Shown here: positions 1 through 12,304 of the stretch, in pieces
Layout: the number at the start of each line of letters is the position of its first letter
How positions within the stretch are numbered: the stretch's first letter is position 1
Source: Pascua guehoae
Taxonomy: Eukaryota; Basidiomycota; Tremellomycetes; Trichosporonales; Trichosporonaceae
Direction: 5' to 3'
Assembly (NCBI GenBank): GCA_001600415.1
Contig: BCJX01000002.1
Location: 3,653,297 to 3,717,296 of the forward strand
Length of the DNA stretch: 64,000 nt
Program-made: the position numbers and the translations under genes
The notes under the pieces: generated by a model
Database searches by the model: none
What the model saw: the letters and a program-made list of their open reading frames with translations, nothing else
Told to the model about the DNA's origin: nothing

Positions 1-1269
1 CTCCTCGCCAAGCGAGCAAAGATCCCGTCGCTCATCAACCAACAAGGCGCATCCGAGCTCACTACCGGCATTCCAGTCTACACAAACTCGATGGGTATCC
101 CACAGGCAAACGCATACGACACCGTCTTCTTTGTTTTCCTTGCGTTCCTCGCCATTATGCTCGCCTTCCACCTGATCCTCGGAGCGATCGTATGTGTGTT
201 TGGCCGCCGCAACGAAAAGGACCCCGAGATCAAGTGGATCCACCGTCTGCGTATTACGTGGTGGGACTTTGTCGCCGCCAACATGCTCCGCGTCTGCCTC
301 GTCGGCTTCTTCCCCCTCTTCATCTTTGGTTTCTACCAGTGGACAATTGGCAAGAAGGACTCTGGGCTTTCCATCTTCTTCGCCGTTTTTGGCATGCTCG
401 CCGTCCTTGCCCCACTCGTCGCTGTCCTCGTCCTCTCGGTCCTCCGTGCGCGCCAAGAGTCGTACGTGCGCCCCGACATTACCCGTCTGTACGCAGACTA
501 CCACTTTTTCCACTCGGTCGGTATCCTTTACCGCCAGTACCGCCAAAAGTACCACTTTTGGTGGTTTGCTCCCACCCTCGTCGCGTCTATTGCACGCGCG
601 GCGTTTATCGGATTCGCCCAGTCCAGCGGCTGGGTGCAGGTCATTGGGTGTCTCGCGGTCGAGTTTATCCTCTTTGTCTCCCTCCTCGTGTGCCGACCGC
701 ACAAGGACCGTGGGGGTGACTGGCTGGCTCCGATTCTGAGCTTTTTCCGCCTCGCCTACTTTGGCCTTCTCGTGAGCTTCCTCCAGAGTGTCCACCTCAA
801 GCCTATTCCGCGGACGGTCGTCGGCATTGTTCAGATTGCTCTTATTGGCATTCCCACCGTCCTCCTCCTGATCAGTCTGATCTGGAACCTCGGCTACGGA
901 TACTTTTGGCGTCGGAGCCCGAAGCTTCGCACAGAGGACGGCGCCGACCTCGAGAGCGTCGACGAGGACAAGGGATCCGTGCAGCCAGTTATCGGGCCGG
1001 TCAGCTACGAAAGGTCGCAGTCGCCCTCGCCCATTCGCTCGGCCACACCGGCGTCCACCATGCCACCACGATACCCGGCATACGGAGCCACCGAGAATGG
1101 ATACCAATATCCGCACCAGACGACTGATGGGTACATGCTCGAATCGTCATCGAAGGGGCAGGAGCGCCATTCGGCCCAACTGGCGTACCAGGCATACCAG
1201 GCGGCCGCGACTGGAAGCCACACGCACAAGTCGGGTGCCACCGTAGAAGAACGACCATTCATTGCTTGA
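1..1269 (+). CDS. TRP/FLC-like fungal membrane protein, 3' part
   Basis: The reading frame is open from base 1, so the start lies outside the window; about 422 residues are visible. At least seven hydrophobic segments are seen (for example around 120-190, 295-350, 370-440, 590-690 and 720-890 nt), followed by a hydrophilic Ser/Pro/Tyr-rich cytosolic tail of about 120 residues. The segment order and motifs such as the YADYHFF loop and FWWFAPTLVASIARA resemble the fungal TRP-like family (FLC1-3 / Pkd2), whose members sit in ER, vacuolar or plasma membranes and affect calcium, FAD transport or cell-wall integrity. Family membership is inferred from the membrane core; the N-terminal ML-like lumenal domain expected in this family is not in view. 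No intron is needed in the visible part. Confidence 0.75.
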   Translation, partial: LLAKRAKIPSLINQQGASELTTGIPVYTNSMGIPQANAYDTVFFVFLAFLAIMLAFHLILGAIVCVFGRRNEKDPEIKWIHRLRITWWDFVAANMLRVCLVGFFPLFIFGFYQWTIGKKDSGLSIFFAVFGMLAVLAPLVAVLVLSVLRARQESYVRPDITRLYADYHFFHSVGILYRQYRQKYHFWWFAPTLVASIARAAFIGFAQSSGWVQVIGCLAVEFILFVSLLVCRPHKDRGGDWLAPILSFFRLAYFGLLVSFLQSVHLKPIPRTVVGIVQIALIGIPTVLLLISLIWNLGYGYFWRRSPKLRTEDGADLESVDEDKGSVQPVIGPVSYERSQSPSPIRSATPASTMPPRYPAYGATENGYQYPHQTTDGYMLESSSKGQERHSAQLAYQAYQAAATGSHTHKSGATVEERPFIA

Positions 1270-1614
1270 GCTAGACGCCGTCCTCCAGTCGTTGTCCGAA
1301 AACACAGTGTCTAGATCTTTAGAAGTGTATAAAAGCCTTTGCATACGTAGCTTGAGCGTAGATGGGAGGAGAGACAATGTATTTGTTACCTTGACAGGTG
1401 ACAAAGTGGGGGAGAGTGTCTTTTTTTCTAAGATTGGGTCGATTGCGCCATGGTGGTGGGTGTCGTCTGTTTTGGTGCCTGGGCCTGGCTAGCCTACTGT
1501 AGGTGCCCTGAGTTGCCCGAGTGGCTTTCCCATCAGACCACACTTTTGTGGCTTGCGGCCACGCTGGCACACCACACCGTTCCCCCACGTTTAGCCTCAT
1601 ACAGCCAGCCAACA

Positions 1615-1660
<46 letters not shown>

Positions 1661-1947
1661 AGCCTTCCTCCACGCAGCAAACGTACCATACCGACACTGC
1701 CCGCCCACCACCCACCGCACCGCGTGCGTCCGCGTCCTGCCCCCGCGATTGTTGCATCTCGTTCCTCCCGGGCCCCTCTTCCTTTCTCTCTTCTCTCTTC
1801 CATCTCTCCTCACAGGCATTCGCCAAACTCTTTTTCCCCCAAACACACAGATTCCTGCGTCCAGGCGTCTACCCGCGCACAGGTCTCTCGTCGGTCTTTC
1901 GGTCTCTGGCCCCTCGTTTACACGCTATCTAACCGGCATCTCCAATC
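1270..1947. other. Intergenic region between the TRP-like gene and SCP160
   Basis: It contains the 3' flank of the TRP-like gene and the promoter and leader of the SCP160 homologue. No convincing gene was found. A CAGC tetranucleotide tract (about 1613-1662) and a pyrimidine-rich stretch (about 1770-1830), common near fungal transcription starts, are the only notable structures. Confidence 0.6.
1613..1662. repeat. (CAGC)n microsatellite
   Basis: About eleven near-perfect CAGC units lie in the upstream region of SCP160, roughly 290 bases before its start codon. ORFs crossing it show repeating Ala/Ser/Gln/Pro and are not genes. Confidence 0.9.
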
Positions 1948-4900
1948 ATGGCTCTCTCCGCTGCTGAACTCCAGAAGGTGGGTCCACGCTGCTTTTCGCC
2001 TGTCGACTACCCCACGCATTGCTGACATGAACAGCGCCACCAGCTCGAGGGTGCGCCGGACCCGTTCCCGTCTCTCGGGGGCGGCCCGTCGCCTGCTCCT
2101 GCTTCGCGTCCCAAGAGCGGCGTCTCGACGCCCGTCAACGGCTCTGGTTCTGGCTCTGGCTCCGGCTTTGACGCATCGGAGGATGCGTTCCCGTCGCTCG
2201 GCGCGTCGTCTGCGCCGGCTGCACCCAAGCTGGCAAAGCCCGCGCTGTCTGCGTGGGGCTCCAAGCCGTCTGCTGCGATCAAGTCTGGTGGTGCCAAAAA
2301 GGCGTCTGGGTTTGCTCCTGGCGGTCTCGGCCGCGCTGGGCACGCTACCGCGGCGTCGCACCCGTACACTGAAATGTTTTCGATTCCGTCCACCGAGCTC
2401 GCTACGGGCAAGGCAGTGCAGGAGACGATGAAGCGCGTCCACGACCAGACGGGCGCTGTCGTCGAGAGCAGCACGCAGATGAGCACTGGTCTCAAGCAGT
2501 TCCACGTCAAGGCCTCTGACCCGAAGCGTCTTGCGCTCGCGCGCCAGATTATCGAGCGCGGCCTCAGCAAGCCTGTGGTCCTCGAGGTCGAGGTCCCCAT
2601 TACGACTATTGGCACCATTATCGGCCCCAAGGGCTCGACACTCAAGGGCATTACCGACGCGACCGCTACCAAGATTGACATTCCCCGCCGCGACGAGCTG
2701 CCCGAGTGGAACCCGCACGCCGCCCGCGCCGCCTACGGTGACGACGACGACGACGACGCCGACTCGGACGACGAGCCCGAGGAGCCCCAGGTCACGATTA
2801 CCATTGCGGGCACGTCGGCTGCGGCTGCCGACGCGCGCGCACGTATTTTCGGTCTCATTTCGCACAGGATTTCCCAGGGCAGCACGTCGATTAAGAACAT
2901 TCCGTCAAAGTACTACCCGTTCATTGCCGGCCCGCGCGGTGCCAACGCCCGCCGCCTCGAAGAGGAGCTCGGCGAGGGCGAGGTCAAGGTCCACGTCCCG
3001 CCCCCGGCTGTCTGGAAGGCTATCCAGTCGGACGACGACGAGGACGACATTCTCGCAAACAATGGCACCGGCAACGGCAAGGAGCGCGACCTCGCGATCA
3101 AGATCAAGGGTGACAAGGAAAAGGTCAAGCTCGTCGCGGCCGAGATTCAGCGCCAGTTTGAGGAGCTCGTCTCGAGCCTCAAGGAGTTTGGCATTGTCGT
3201 TCCCAAGCGCCAGCACCGGTACCTCATTGGCGACGCCGCCGACGACATTCTCGAAAAGACTGGCTGCATCATCGACCTCCCGCCCGCCAACGACTCGAAC
3301 GAGCAGGTCATGATGCGCGGCCCGCAAAACGGCCTCCTCAAGGCCATTGAGCTCGCCATGTCCAAGGCCGGCGCCGTGGCCGTCGAGACGGTCGACGTTG
3401 TTGCCATTTCGCGTGTCAACACGTCGGACCCCGCCCCGCACGCTGCAAAGGTCGCGCGCTTCCTCCAGCGCTCGTCGCGTCTCCGCAACATTGCCGCCGC
3501 CCACAATGGTGTCAAGGTGTACGCGCCGCGCCCCGACGCTGTCGCGGCCACCGGCAAGGTCGTCATCGAGGTTGTTGGCGAGGACAAGGACGAGGTTGTC
3601 AAGGCGCGCGACGCCGTCGTCGCTGCCGTCAAGGCCGTCCCCCCCGCTGCCATTACCACTGTCCAGATTGACCCGGCTGTCCACTCGCTGCTCATTGGCA
3701 AGAAGGGTGCCAAGATTGCCCAGTTTGAGAGCGCCAACCACGTCACGACCGTCTTCCCGCCTGCCGACGACGAGTCGAGCGAGGTCGCCCTCGTCTACAC
3801 GGGCTCGGACGTCCCGGCCGACAAGAAGGCGCGCGACGCCAAGCTCAAGGAGGTTGTCGCCGCGGCTGCGCGCGCGCTGACCGACCTGGCAAAGGACGCT
3901 GCCGACGTCAAGACGGAGACGCTCGACGTGGACAAGAAGTGGCACCGCGCCATTATTGGCCAGGGCGGCACGGTCCTGAACGCGCTCATTGGCGAGGACC
4001 AGCTCGTCAATGTCCGCGTCGGCAACAACAAGGGCGCCAAGGGCGGCGACAACGAGGACATTGTCGTTGTCCGTGGCCCCTCGTCCGAGGTCGACCGCGT
4101 CGTTGCGCAGATCCACCAGATTGTCGAGGACGCCAAGAATGACGACATTATCAACGGCTACACGGTCGAGTTTGACGTTGAGAAGAAGTATGTGCCCCAC
4201 CTCGTGGGCCAGTCTGGCGCGGCGATCAACAAGCTGCGCGAGACGCTCGGCGTAAAGGTCAACTTTGACGACGACGCGGGCGCTGGCGAGATTACCAAGA
4301 AGGGTGCCAAGAAGCCCATTGCGCACTGCAAGATTGTGGGCCGCAAGGAGGCCGTCGACGAGGCCAAGCGCCGCCTGCTGGCGCAGATTGAAAAGCTCGA
4401 GGACGAGACGACTGAGATTGTCAAGATTAAGCGCGAGATTCAGCCGGCGCTCATTGGCTCGGGCGGCAAGTATGCCATCCGCCTCGAGGAAAAGTATGGT
4501 GTCAAGCTCTCGTTCCCGCGCGACGGCAAGGAGGGCGTCAAGCCCGACGAGGTGACCATCCGCGGCGGCAAGAAGGGTGTGGCCGCCGCAAAGGCCGAGC
4601 TCCTCGAGGCGGCCGCGTTCGAGGCCGAGTCGCGCCAGCAGGCGACGTTTACCGTCCCGACCAAGTCGGTCGCGTTCATTGTCGGCAAGGCCGGTGCGAC
4701 CATCAATGGCATCAAGGACGACACGAATGCTCAGATTGACATTGACAAGTCTGCCAACGACGACGGCAAGACGACGGTCACGGTCCGCGGTGACAAGAAG
4801 GCTATTGCCGCCGCCAAGGCGGCTGTCCTTGCGCTCGTCGAGCAGTTTGGCGACGAAATCACCGTCACCATGACTGTTGACCCCAAGTACCACCGCACCC

Positions 4901-5976
4901 TGATTGGCCAGGGCGGCCAAAAGCTGCGCGACCTGATTTCGTCGTGCGGCGGCCCTGCCGAGGCGTTCAAGCAGGCCGGTCTGGTCACGTTCCCACGCCA
5001 GGGCGACGAGCAGTCGGACCAGGTCCGCCTGCGCGGTGACTCCAAGGTCGTCAAGAAGATCCAGGCCGAGCTTGAAAAGCAGATTGCCGTCCTCAAGAAC
5101 ACGTTGACTTTCGGTGTCATTGTGCCCGCGTCGGCGCACGCGACCAAGATTGGCCGTGGCGGCTCGGCGCTCCAGGACCTGCAGCGCCGCACCGGTGCCA
5201 TTATCCACTTCCCCGGTTCGCGCCAGTACAACTCGATTGGCGAGATTGACAACAAGGCCGAGATGGCCGATGCCGACCCGGCCGACATTGTAAAGGTCGT
5301 CGGTACAAAGGACGTGATTGCAAAGGCGTCCGAGGTGCTCCAGGCTGCCGTGCCCGAGCGCGGCGGCCAGCGCCAGCGCGGTGGTGGCGGCGACCTCGCC
5401 ACGCGCACCATCGAGGTGCCGACAAAGTACTACCACGCCGTGGCCGAGCAGCCCAACCTGATCCGCTCGATCCGCTCCGTCGGCGCCTTCCTGACCATGC
5501 CCACTGCGCCGCCCAAGCCGGTCCACGCCCGCCCCAGCGGCCCGTCCGAGCCGGCCGGCGCAAAGTCGGCCCGTATCGACGCACCTGCAGACTATGATGA
5601 CGACGCCGCCGACGACGTCGAGGGTGTCTTTGAGCTGCGTGAAAACTACACGGACGCGCCCGAGGGCACCCAGGAGTGGATTGTCCGTGCCCGCGAAGAG
5701 GACCTGGACCGCGCTGCCGCCGTCATTGACCGCGCCGTCAAGGCCGCTGCGGCTGCCACGCACGTCGGCCTCCTCACCGGCCTCCCCCGCTCGGCCTTCC
5801 CGCGTATCATTGGCAGCAAGGGCGCGACCATTTCCCGCCTCCGTGCCGAGACGGGCGCCGACATTACGGTTGGCAAGGACGACGACCTGATTACGATTAC
5901 CGGCGACGAGGAGAGCGTTGGCCATGCCAAGGACGCCATTCTGGGTATTGTCAGCCGGTCGGGCAGTCGGTACTGA
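1948..5976 (+). CDS. SCP160: Multi-KH RNA-binding protein, SCP160/vigilin homologue
   Basis: Two exons, 1948-1977 and 2035-5976, encode about 1323 residues. The 57-nt intron ends CTGAC...ACAG, and the first exon holds only ten codons (MALSAAELQK). The protein carries a long array of KH domains: GXXG RNA-binding loops occur in, for example, IIGPKGST (about residue 207), IAGPRGAN, LIGKKGAK, IIGQGGTV, LVGQSGAA, LIGSGGKY, IVGKAGAT, LIGQGGQK, IGRGGSAL and a last IIGSKGAT near residue 1269. At least one further unit (LIGDAADD) has a degenerate loop. Scp160/vigilin proteins bind polysomes at the ER and influence translation and mRNA fate. The N-terminus has two copies of an (A/P)FPSLGx motif. Acidic low-complexity inserts are present. 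Long antisense ORFs here are shadows of its biased codon use. Confidence 0.93.
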
Positions 5977-6007
5977 GCGAGCGTGAGCGTGAGCGCGAGC
6001 TCGTAGC

Positions 6008-6096
6008 GCGTAGCGCGAACGTGAACCCGAACGCGAACGGCGTAGCGGGAACGTGAACCCGAACGCGAACGGCGTAGCGTGAACGTGAACCGGTCC
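6008..6096. repeat. 31-bp tandem repeat just downstream of SCP160
   Basis: Slightly more than two copies of a roughly 31-bp unit with the core GAACGTGAACCCGAACGCG followed by GGCGTAGCG, preceded by GAGCGTGAGCG-type half units. It starts about 30 bases after the SCP160 stop codon and so may be in the 3' UTR. Confidence 0.8.
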
Positions 6097-7530
6097 GTGA
6101 GCGGCGCGGGAGACGAGAGAGAGCATGGAAAGGAGAGTGAAAATATCTGCAGGCGACGCGGAGGGAGAAGGGAGAAGGGGAGACGGACGTAAACACTAGG
6201 CAAGAGGATGACGAAACGAACTATACAACATCCCCGGGAAATTAAATGCATCTGCATATCAGCTTGTGTATCATGTTGTGGTCAACTTTGGGTGCGACCA
6301 CGGAGGGCGGCTCTCAATGTGGCATGTTGGGTGCTGGCGTAGGCTTGGATCATTGCCGCCGGAATCTCTGGCCGTGCGGCTCGGCATGGCACTGGAGACA
6401 AACTTGGCAGGTCTGGCCCAACCAGTCGCACTCGTGAGGGTCGCCACCAACGTGACGTTGGGGAGCTCGGCCATGCGAGTTTGTCCAGTGCGAGTTTTTC
6501 CAGTGCGAGTTTCGCAGTGGGCGTTTCTCAGCAGTGCGAGCTGGTCCGTCCTCGCAGCCTCGGACGGTCTCGACGGCGTGCCAGTCGTGGCGCCGACGAG
6601 TCTGTCGTGTGGCGACGCCTGCGGCATTGTCCTGAGTCGAGTGCTGTTGGCGAGGTACTGTACCCTTCGAGGACTGTTGGGGAGGCACGCCGTCGAGCGT
6701 TCGAACTGGGGGTATGAGCACGTCGACGAGCGCGTGCACAAACTGCTGGCGTTGGCGTATAGTATCGTGGTCACAGCGGCTGCGATTCAGACCTGTACGG
6801 TACCTTATGTGCACGTTTGCTGCCGAAACAAAACCAAAGTAGGCCGTGTGTCTGTCTGCCTCTTGGTGGCATGGCATGAGCAGCTGCAGAACCGGTACCA
6901 GAGACGAAATGGCCCACGCGCGTAGACGGGACAAGACCAAGACAAGCGAAAGGCTCTGCCCCGACAAGGTTGGAGCGCCACTCGCGCAGTCTTGGTATTG
7001 AGTCCAGCACACTAGTCGGGCCGGTCGAGGGGACCCACCACGCTCGGAGAAACAAACGTCAGTGCCCAGGACCCATGTCGTGGGGCGGCGGTGCCCCACC
7101 GGCTGTACACACCAAGTAAGCAACGCCACAACGCACGGCGCAAGACCTGAAAGCGTACTGTACGTCCCTGCCGGTGTATTGCCAGCACCGGTAGATGCCA
7201 GCATCTCTCACTCTCGCTCTCGTTCTCGTTCCGTCGAGACGTGTTTGCAAGCGGGTAAAAAGTAGCCGTGGATGGGCACGGGTCATGGTCCATGTCCCGT
7301 CCATCAAGTCCCAAGGACGCCAAAATACAAACGCTACGCTTCTGGGAGCCCCAGAGGCAAAGTCCGAGACAGACAGAGCCGTGCCATGGCAAACGTGCAG
7401 AGCAAGGCCCACGCGCAGGCCATACCGGCCGAGAATTGGCCGGCGACAACCGTACAGTGTCCCTCGGCGTGGCCCCATTGCAGCTGCACCTGTGTCGTGT
7501 GACGCGGGTGAAACCGAGTACCTGGGGTGC

Positions 7531-7570
7531 AGCCAGCAGTCAGCAGCCAGCAGCCAGCAGCCAGCAGCAA
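7531..7570. repeat. CAGCCAG/CAGCAG microsatellite
   Basis: Imperfect CAGCAGC/CAGCCAGC repetition in non-coding sequence. Confidence 0.8.
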
Positions 7571-8475
7571 AAAGCCAAAATCAGCGCAAGATGCACTGGC
7601 GGCCCAGCCCTGCCAGCCAGTGAGCAGCGATTGCGCTCAGACGACCAGTCCCAAACGACCAACGACGGGTGTCTTGATCGTATTCGAATCGGCCCGATAA
7701 AGATTCCTCGGTTTAACAAGTGGGCGTCGGCGGCGTGGCTCAGACGACGCCGTGGGCGTCCTGAGCTGAGCGTGGGTATCGGTATCAGATGACATTGCGA
7801 CACTCGCACGACTTGGAGTGTATGTCCGGGTACCTGGCCAACTGGCACCTGGACCTGGACAACTGTGCCATGGTTGTGTGATGCTTGCTTGCACGGCGAG
7901 GTTAGATTTAGGCCTGGGGGCGTTTGGGCCACGGGCGAGGTGTGTGCAATAGCACCATGAAGCCGCGCTATCCATATACCCAAAAGGTATCCTAAATACC
8001 GTCGAGAGGGCATCTCGGCGGATTCGCTTCATGAACATGCCGCTGGGAACGCGGCTGAGTGTGCATACTATTACAGTATGTATGCCTTGGGAGAGGTGCT
8101 CGCAGCAAGCACGGGCAGTTGGGCATCGGGTTGGACGCTGTATGCACACGTCTACTTGTAGGCTCTGCAAACCACATGGACATGATTGCTGGGCGTGCCT
8201 CCCGATGCAGATGGCCTCCAGCCGTCCCGGGCTTCCGGGCCGGGTCTGTGTTCTTGTCCCCGTGAGCGGGACCAGGGCTGGGTTTTTTGCTTCTGCCGAG
8301 ACGGCAGCATGCCAGCACGGCCGGAAGCGCCGAGTTGAAGACGACTTGTGCTTCTGCTTCTGCTTCTGCTTGCTGGTCGCGGGCAACGTGCGTGGCGGCA
8401 TTGCGTGTGACCACCCGCCTCGATTGCTTCGACTAGCCCGCCCAGACCACCCAATGTCTATTCTCAGTCGACCGG

Positions 8476-8510
8476 GCAGCTCGGGCAACTCGGGCAACTC
8501 GGGCAACTGC
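8476..8510. repeat. 9-bp GGGCAACTC tandem repeat
   Basis: About four copies of GGGCAACTC, the first and last imperfect, in an otherwise unannotated stretch. No gene context. Confidence 0.75.
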
Positions 8511-9722
8511 GGGCAAGACATACCGACCCACACTGTCAAAAGGAGCTGGCAACCATCATGTCCGACGTCAAGGAGTCTGGGCCGAGGACGTGAATGTTGT
8601 CGAGGTATCGCCCGGGACTCACTCTCAGCCTGGAGCAAACGTAAAGCCGGTGGTAGAATCAACTGACCGAGATTTTGGGCTGTTGATGTAAATTGTCAAC
8701 TCGAGGCTCTTGATGTAACTTAACTCGAATGGCTCTTGGTGGGATTGAAAACTCGTTCCCAAGGTTATGCCACCCACCAAGACCACCATGAGAACCCGCC
8801 TACCCATGACCGCAACGTCGGACCCGGGCAAGTGGTCGCGTTATCTGTCGCTGTTCTGGCTCGGGGGGGGGGGGGGGTTTTGTCCACGTCGTCGAACTAT
8901 TTTGGTGCTAGCGGCCATTGTATTCCCACTTGCCAACACACTCGACGCACGGACTCGCGTCGGCGAAAATACTAATGGGCCCATGGGGGTTTGTTCAGAC
9001 GTGCTGTCTTTGGATCCTGCCAACCCGTTCGCACGGGATGGAGGTCGCGTCCCCCATGGTGCACGGGCGAACGCGAAGTGGAGCGTGGCTTGGAGGGATT
9101 GGACTGTGCGTGACCGTGTTGATGTAGTGGGCGAATTTCGATGCAGTACTGTACTCGCAATGTTGGTATCTCGCCAACGCTCGGTGTTGCCCAGATGGAG
9201 CCTACACAATTATCCACATTGCATAGGTATTGCATTTGACCCGTGCTCTCTGGGCGACTGTCAAAGTTTGGGTCCAGAAGCCGACGCACGGCGAAAGATG
9301 CGTTTCATTTACATGTTTACATGCGCGGGCAAGACGTGAGTCACACGAGTTCCAAATCGTTTGTCCCAGGCCCCTTTCCGTGACGATGCTGCCACATGTC
9401 ACTGGTATTTTTCACCATCCCCATTACAAGGAGCAAAAGGCCACGTTCAAACTCACTCCCCCATCCCATGGTCATCACGCCCCGCCACTGTGAGAAAGCA
9501 CATATATCGTGACACTCCATTCGGACACTGCTTTATACCGCGCACCGCGTGTTTCATCCCCCTCGATAACCCAACCTCCCACCCACCCCGCTGCCCAACT
9601 CCCCCCAACCATGCGCTGCCTACCCTCTTCCACGGCCCACGCAAGTACATCTGCCTCCCCGTCGCGATAGGCGAGTTGAAGGCGGCCGACGGATCGCCAC
9701 GCATCTCTGCCTTTCGTCCAAC

Positions 9723-10013
9723 ATGAACCCCTTCTGGGACTGGGAGGACGAGTTCGCGTCCAGGTCGCACAACACGCTGGGCCTCCCCCCCGCAAACAGG
9801 CCGCGATGTACGTCAAGAGTGTCGGGGTGGGTGTGCGTGTGCATGTCGCCGTTGGACATTCCACCAACGAGCTGTAGACCCCGCCCGCCCGAGAGGTGGT
9901 TTGCCAATGCCCTCCACGGCAAGTATGCAGAGGGGTTCCGCGCGGTCCCCGAGGCAGGGGTGGCCGCTGGTGCCGTCTGGCTCGGTGGTGATCGTTGTCC
10001 ATGGATGATGCAG
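9723..10013 (+). CDS. Possible small spliced gene (doubtful)
   Basis: An ATG at 9723 opens a 28-codon stretch beginning MNPFWDWEDEFASRS, ending at a good donor (GTACGTCA at 9808). A TATA-like TTTATA lies about 190 bases upstream. A possible acceptor is the CTGTAG near 9874; other acceptors are possible (for example the CAG near 9958), and none gives a recognisable continuation. The third frame of the following sequence (RWFANALHGKYAEGF...) looks protein-like but does not join in frame with this donor. No family is recognised. The end coordinate is only indicative. Confidence 0.25.
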
Positions 10014-10806
10014 TATGGATTAGCCGTTCACGATCCACGCTGTTTGGCGACTGTTTTCTTTTTCCGTGCCTTGGTCCCATGTGTGGCTGGGCAATGTGTC
10101 AAACCTCAACTTGGTGCCAATGCCAAGGCTCACAGCCACGCCCTTGCGCCCGGCCCCCCTCCCGCCCCAATGCCCTCATGATCCTCTTCCCCCCACCCTC
10201 CCCGCTGACCGTGCCGCAGTGGGACTCGGGGTTACCCCTCAGTCTGTGCCGAACACCGGGGCCCCCGCGTGACAAAAGCCATGGCATCATGGGCATTATG
10301 CGGACGACTGGTTGTCCGTGCCTGCAGCCAACATGAGCCTTGTCCTCTTCTCGTGCTCCCTGTCTCGGTCTTGTGGTTTTCTTTGACCCCTGCCCTGGAA
10401 ATCGAGCGCACTTTTGCGGCTGTCATAGAGTCGTTGGCGGTCAGTGCGATAGGGAAAAAGTGAGCAGGGTTTGGCCAGAAGCAAGACGATTTAACAACGA
10501 CCCCGCCCCCGCGTATGAGACAGTCTTGGATGCTCTGACACTGGCGTCGCGAAGCGTAAAACCCTATCATGGTCACTTTGCACGCGTCGTCGCCCACTCG
10601 GACACGGACTCGACGCGGTCCGTGGCCTCGATGTAATGTTCACATTTTGCGTCTTTACGCGACTTGACAACTACCACCACCACACACACCACTATCACAA
10701 GGCCAAACTCCTCGCACACGTCCTCTCAAGCGTCCCTCGCACACACCCCCTCGTCACAAACCCCCCTCGCACCTCCCCCCGGCACACACCCCGCCACACC
10801 CCCCCC

Positions 10807-11395
10807 ATGTCGGTCCACTTCTACCTCTTCGACTTTCCCGGCATCACGCCCACCCCGCGACGCACACTCACGCCCCGGCTCGCGCTCGCGCCGACGCGCT
10901 ACGCGACCGCGTCTGGGGGGCTGCGCACCGAGGTGCGCCTGTTTCTCCGCAAGCCGGTCGACAAGGAGACGTACAAGGCCCTCATTGCCGCGCGGCTGGG
11001 GCTGTCGGGGGCCCAGGAGCAGGGGTGAGTAGGGTGTGGGTGTGGGCGGCGACTGGGGCAAGTGGAAGTGTGGGGGTGAGGTGTGGGGGTGAGGTGTGGG
11101 GGTGAGGTGTGGGGGTGAAGTGTGGCAGTGGTGTTGCCGTGTGGGTGGTGCTTGTGTGCCAGCGGCCCTGTGGCATGGTGCGCGGTACGTGTGACAGAGG
11201 TGCGCGCATTGTGGTGAGCGTGGTGCCCGTGTGCATGTGGTGCTTGTGCTTGTGCAAGCACCCAAGAGGTGCAGGTACGCAGTGCGCGGTACCCATGCCA
11301 GTGACCAAACGGCAACTTTCACTGACCCCAGAATGACGGTCCACCATCAGATCAAGCAGCGGTCCCGGAAACGTCGGCTGGGCAAAGTGGGGTAG
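10807..11395 (+). CDS. Small unknown protein (93 aa), paralogue candidate 1
   Basis: Exons 10807-11024 and 11332-11395 join in phase 2 to give 93 residues. The donor is GG|GTGAGT; the acceptor follows a CTGACCCCAG branch/acceptor combination that recurs in other introns of the window. The protein begins MSVHFYLFDFPGI, has a VRLFLRKP strand-like segment, and the second exon adds a basic tail (KQRSRKRRLGKVG). No known family is recognised. The next gene downstream (12305) has the same start pattern (hydrophobic strand then PG), a similar middle strand and an intron at the same relative place and phase with ATG following, so the two may be diverged duplicates. The 307-nt intron contains a 13-bp tandem repeat. 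Confidence 0.5.
11068..11123. repeat. 13-bp GTGTGGGGGTGAG tandem repeat
   Basis: Just over four copies, the last slightly changed, inside the intron of the small gene at 10807. The G-rich strand could form quadruplex structures (inference). Confidence 0.9.
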
Positions 11396-12304
11396 TCGAG
11401 CGGCCAGGGGCTGTATTGAAATCAGTGGCGCGGCGCATGGCGCATACCTCGTCGCCACCGCAGCCACCGCGGTCACCGTCTCCCTCGCTCCAGTCCCTGC
11501 CCGTCGCCGCCTGCCCCCCGCGTCCATGTCCGTGTTAAATGTCCCTTGTAGGTCGCCGTGCCCGCCACTGTCCGTCCAGTGGCACGGTGGCACAGATGCC
11601 GGTTCCCAGTTGCCTGTTGTACATCCATAGGTTGCATAGGTTGTGTTGGCCCCCGTCTTGATGAATACGTGCACGGGCAGAAGCAGCAAAGCCCAAGCCG
11701 GCAAAGCGGGCAAAGCCAGCAAAGTATCCTGCCGTGCACCGTGCGCTGTACCGGTCCCCCAGCCGCCAGGCCACCCATTCGCCCGAGGGCCAAACTGCCA
11801 GGCGCCAGGCGCTGGGGTGGGTACCGATTGGCCTCGTCGGCGCACGGGGTCGGCGGGTGCGGGGTGCGGGGGCGGGGGTCGCGCACTGACTCGTAGAATC
11901 GGCCCCGCCTCGACGTTGTCCATCCCACTGCACACCCGTACCCCCCGCCTTTCGGGCCGTTTTTTTTGCGCACAACCCAACCCAACCTCCAACCAACCTG
12001 GTGTCAACAATCTTGTCCTAGCTACACTCTGGCATCTGGGACAAGATACATATATCCCGTACGTCATGCCTCCCTCGCCCGTCACTATCGCATCTCATGT
12101 AAACTCCACCACTCGCTCCGGGCACCCACCCCACCCACGCTCTACACCCCTTTGTTTCCCAGCAGCCCCGCATTACACCAGCCTACATTACACACCCACG
12201 CACGCACACTCTCTCCACTCGTCCGCCTCCACCTCCACCTCCATCCCCNCCCCCTTCCCTGTCCCCGACTCCCGTTTGTCCGGCCTCCTGTTCCCCCCCC
12301 CCCC
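11396..12304. other. Intergenic region
   Basis: About 0.9 kb between the two small genes, with no supported gene. The last 200 bases are very C-rich (CACCC/ACACC, C runs), like the promoter of the upstream small gene. One ambiguous base occurs at 12249. Confidence 0.5.

Larger units (their letters stand above)
5977..9722. other. Long gene-poor region
   Basis: Nearly 3.8 kb without a supported gene. ORFs on both strands are short, lack splice-consistent continuations and have compositions unlike the neighbouring genes. It holds tandem repeats at 6008-6096, 6476-6545, 7531-7570, 8350-8373 and 8476-8510, and a G run at 8865-8877. An untranslated RNA or a diverged small gene cannot be excluded. 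Confidence 0.5.

Noticed and set aside
2905..6126. A 1073-codon open frame antisense to SCP160, plus other long antisense frames
   Set aside because: Shadow of the biased codon use of the KH protein; its Leu/Ala/Arg/Val/Asp-rich composition has no domains.
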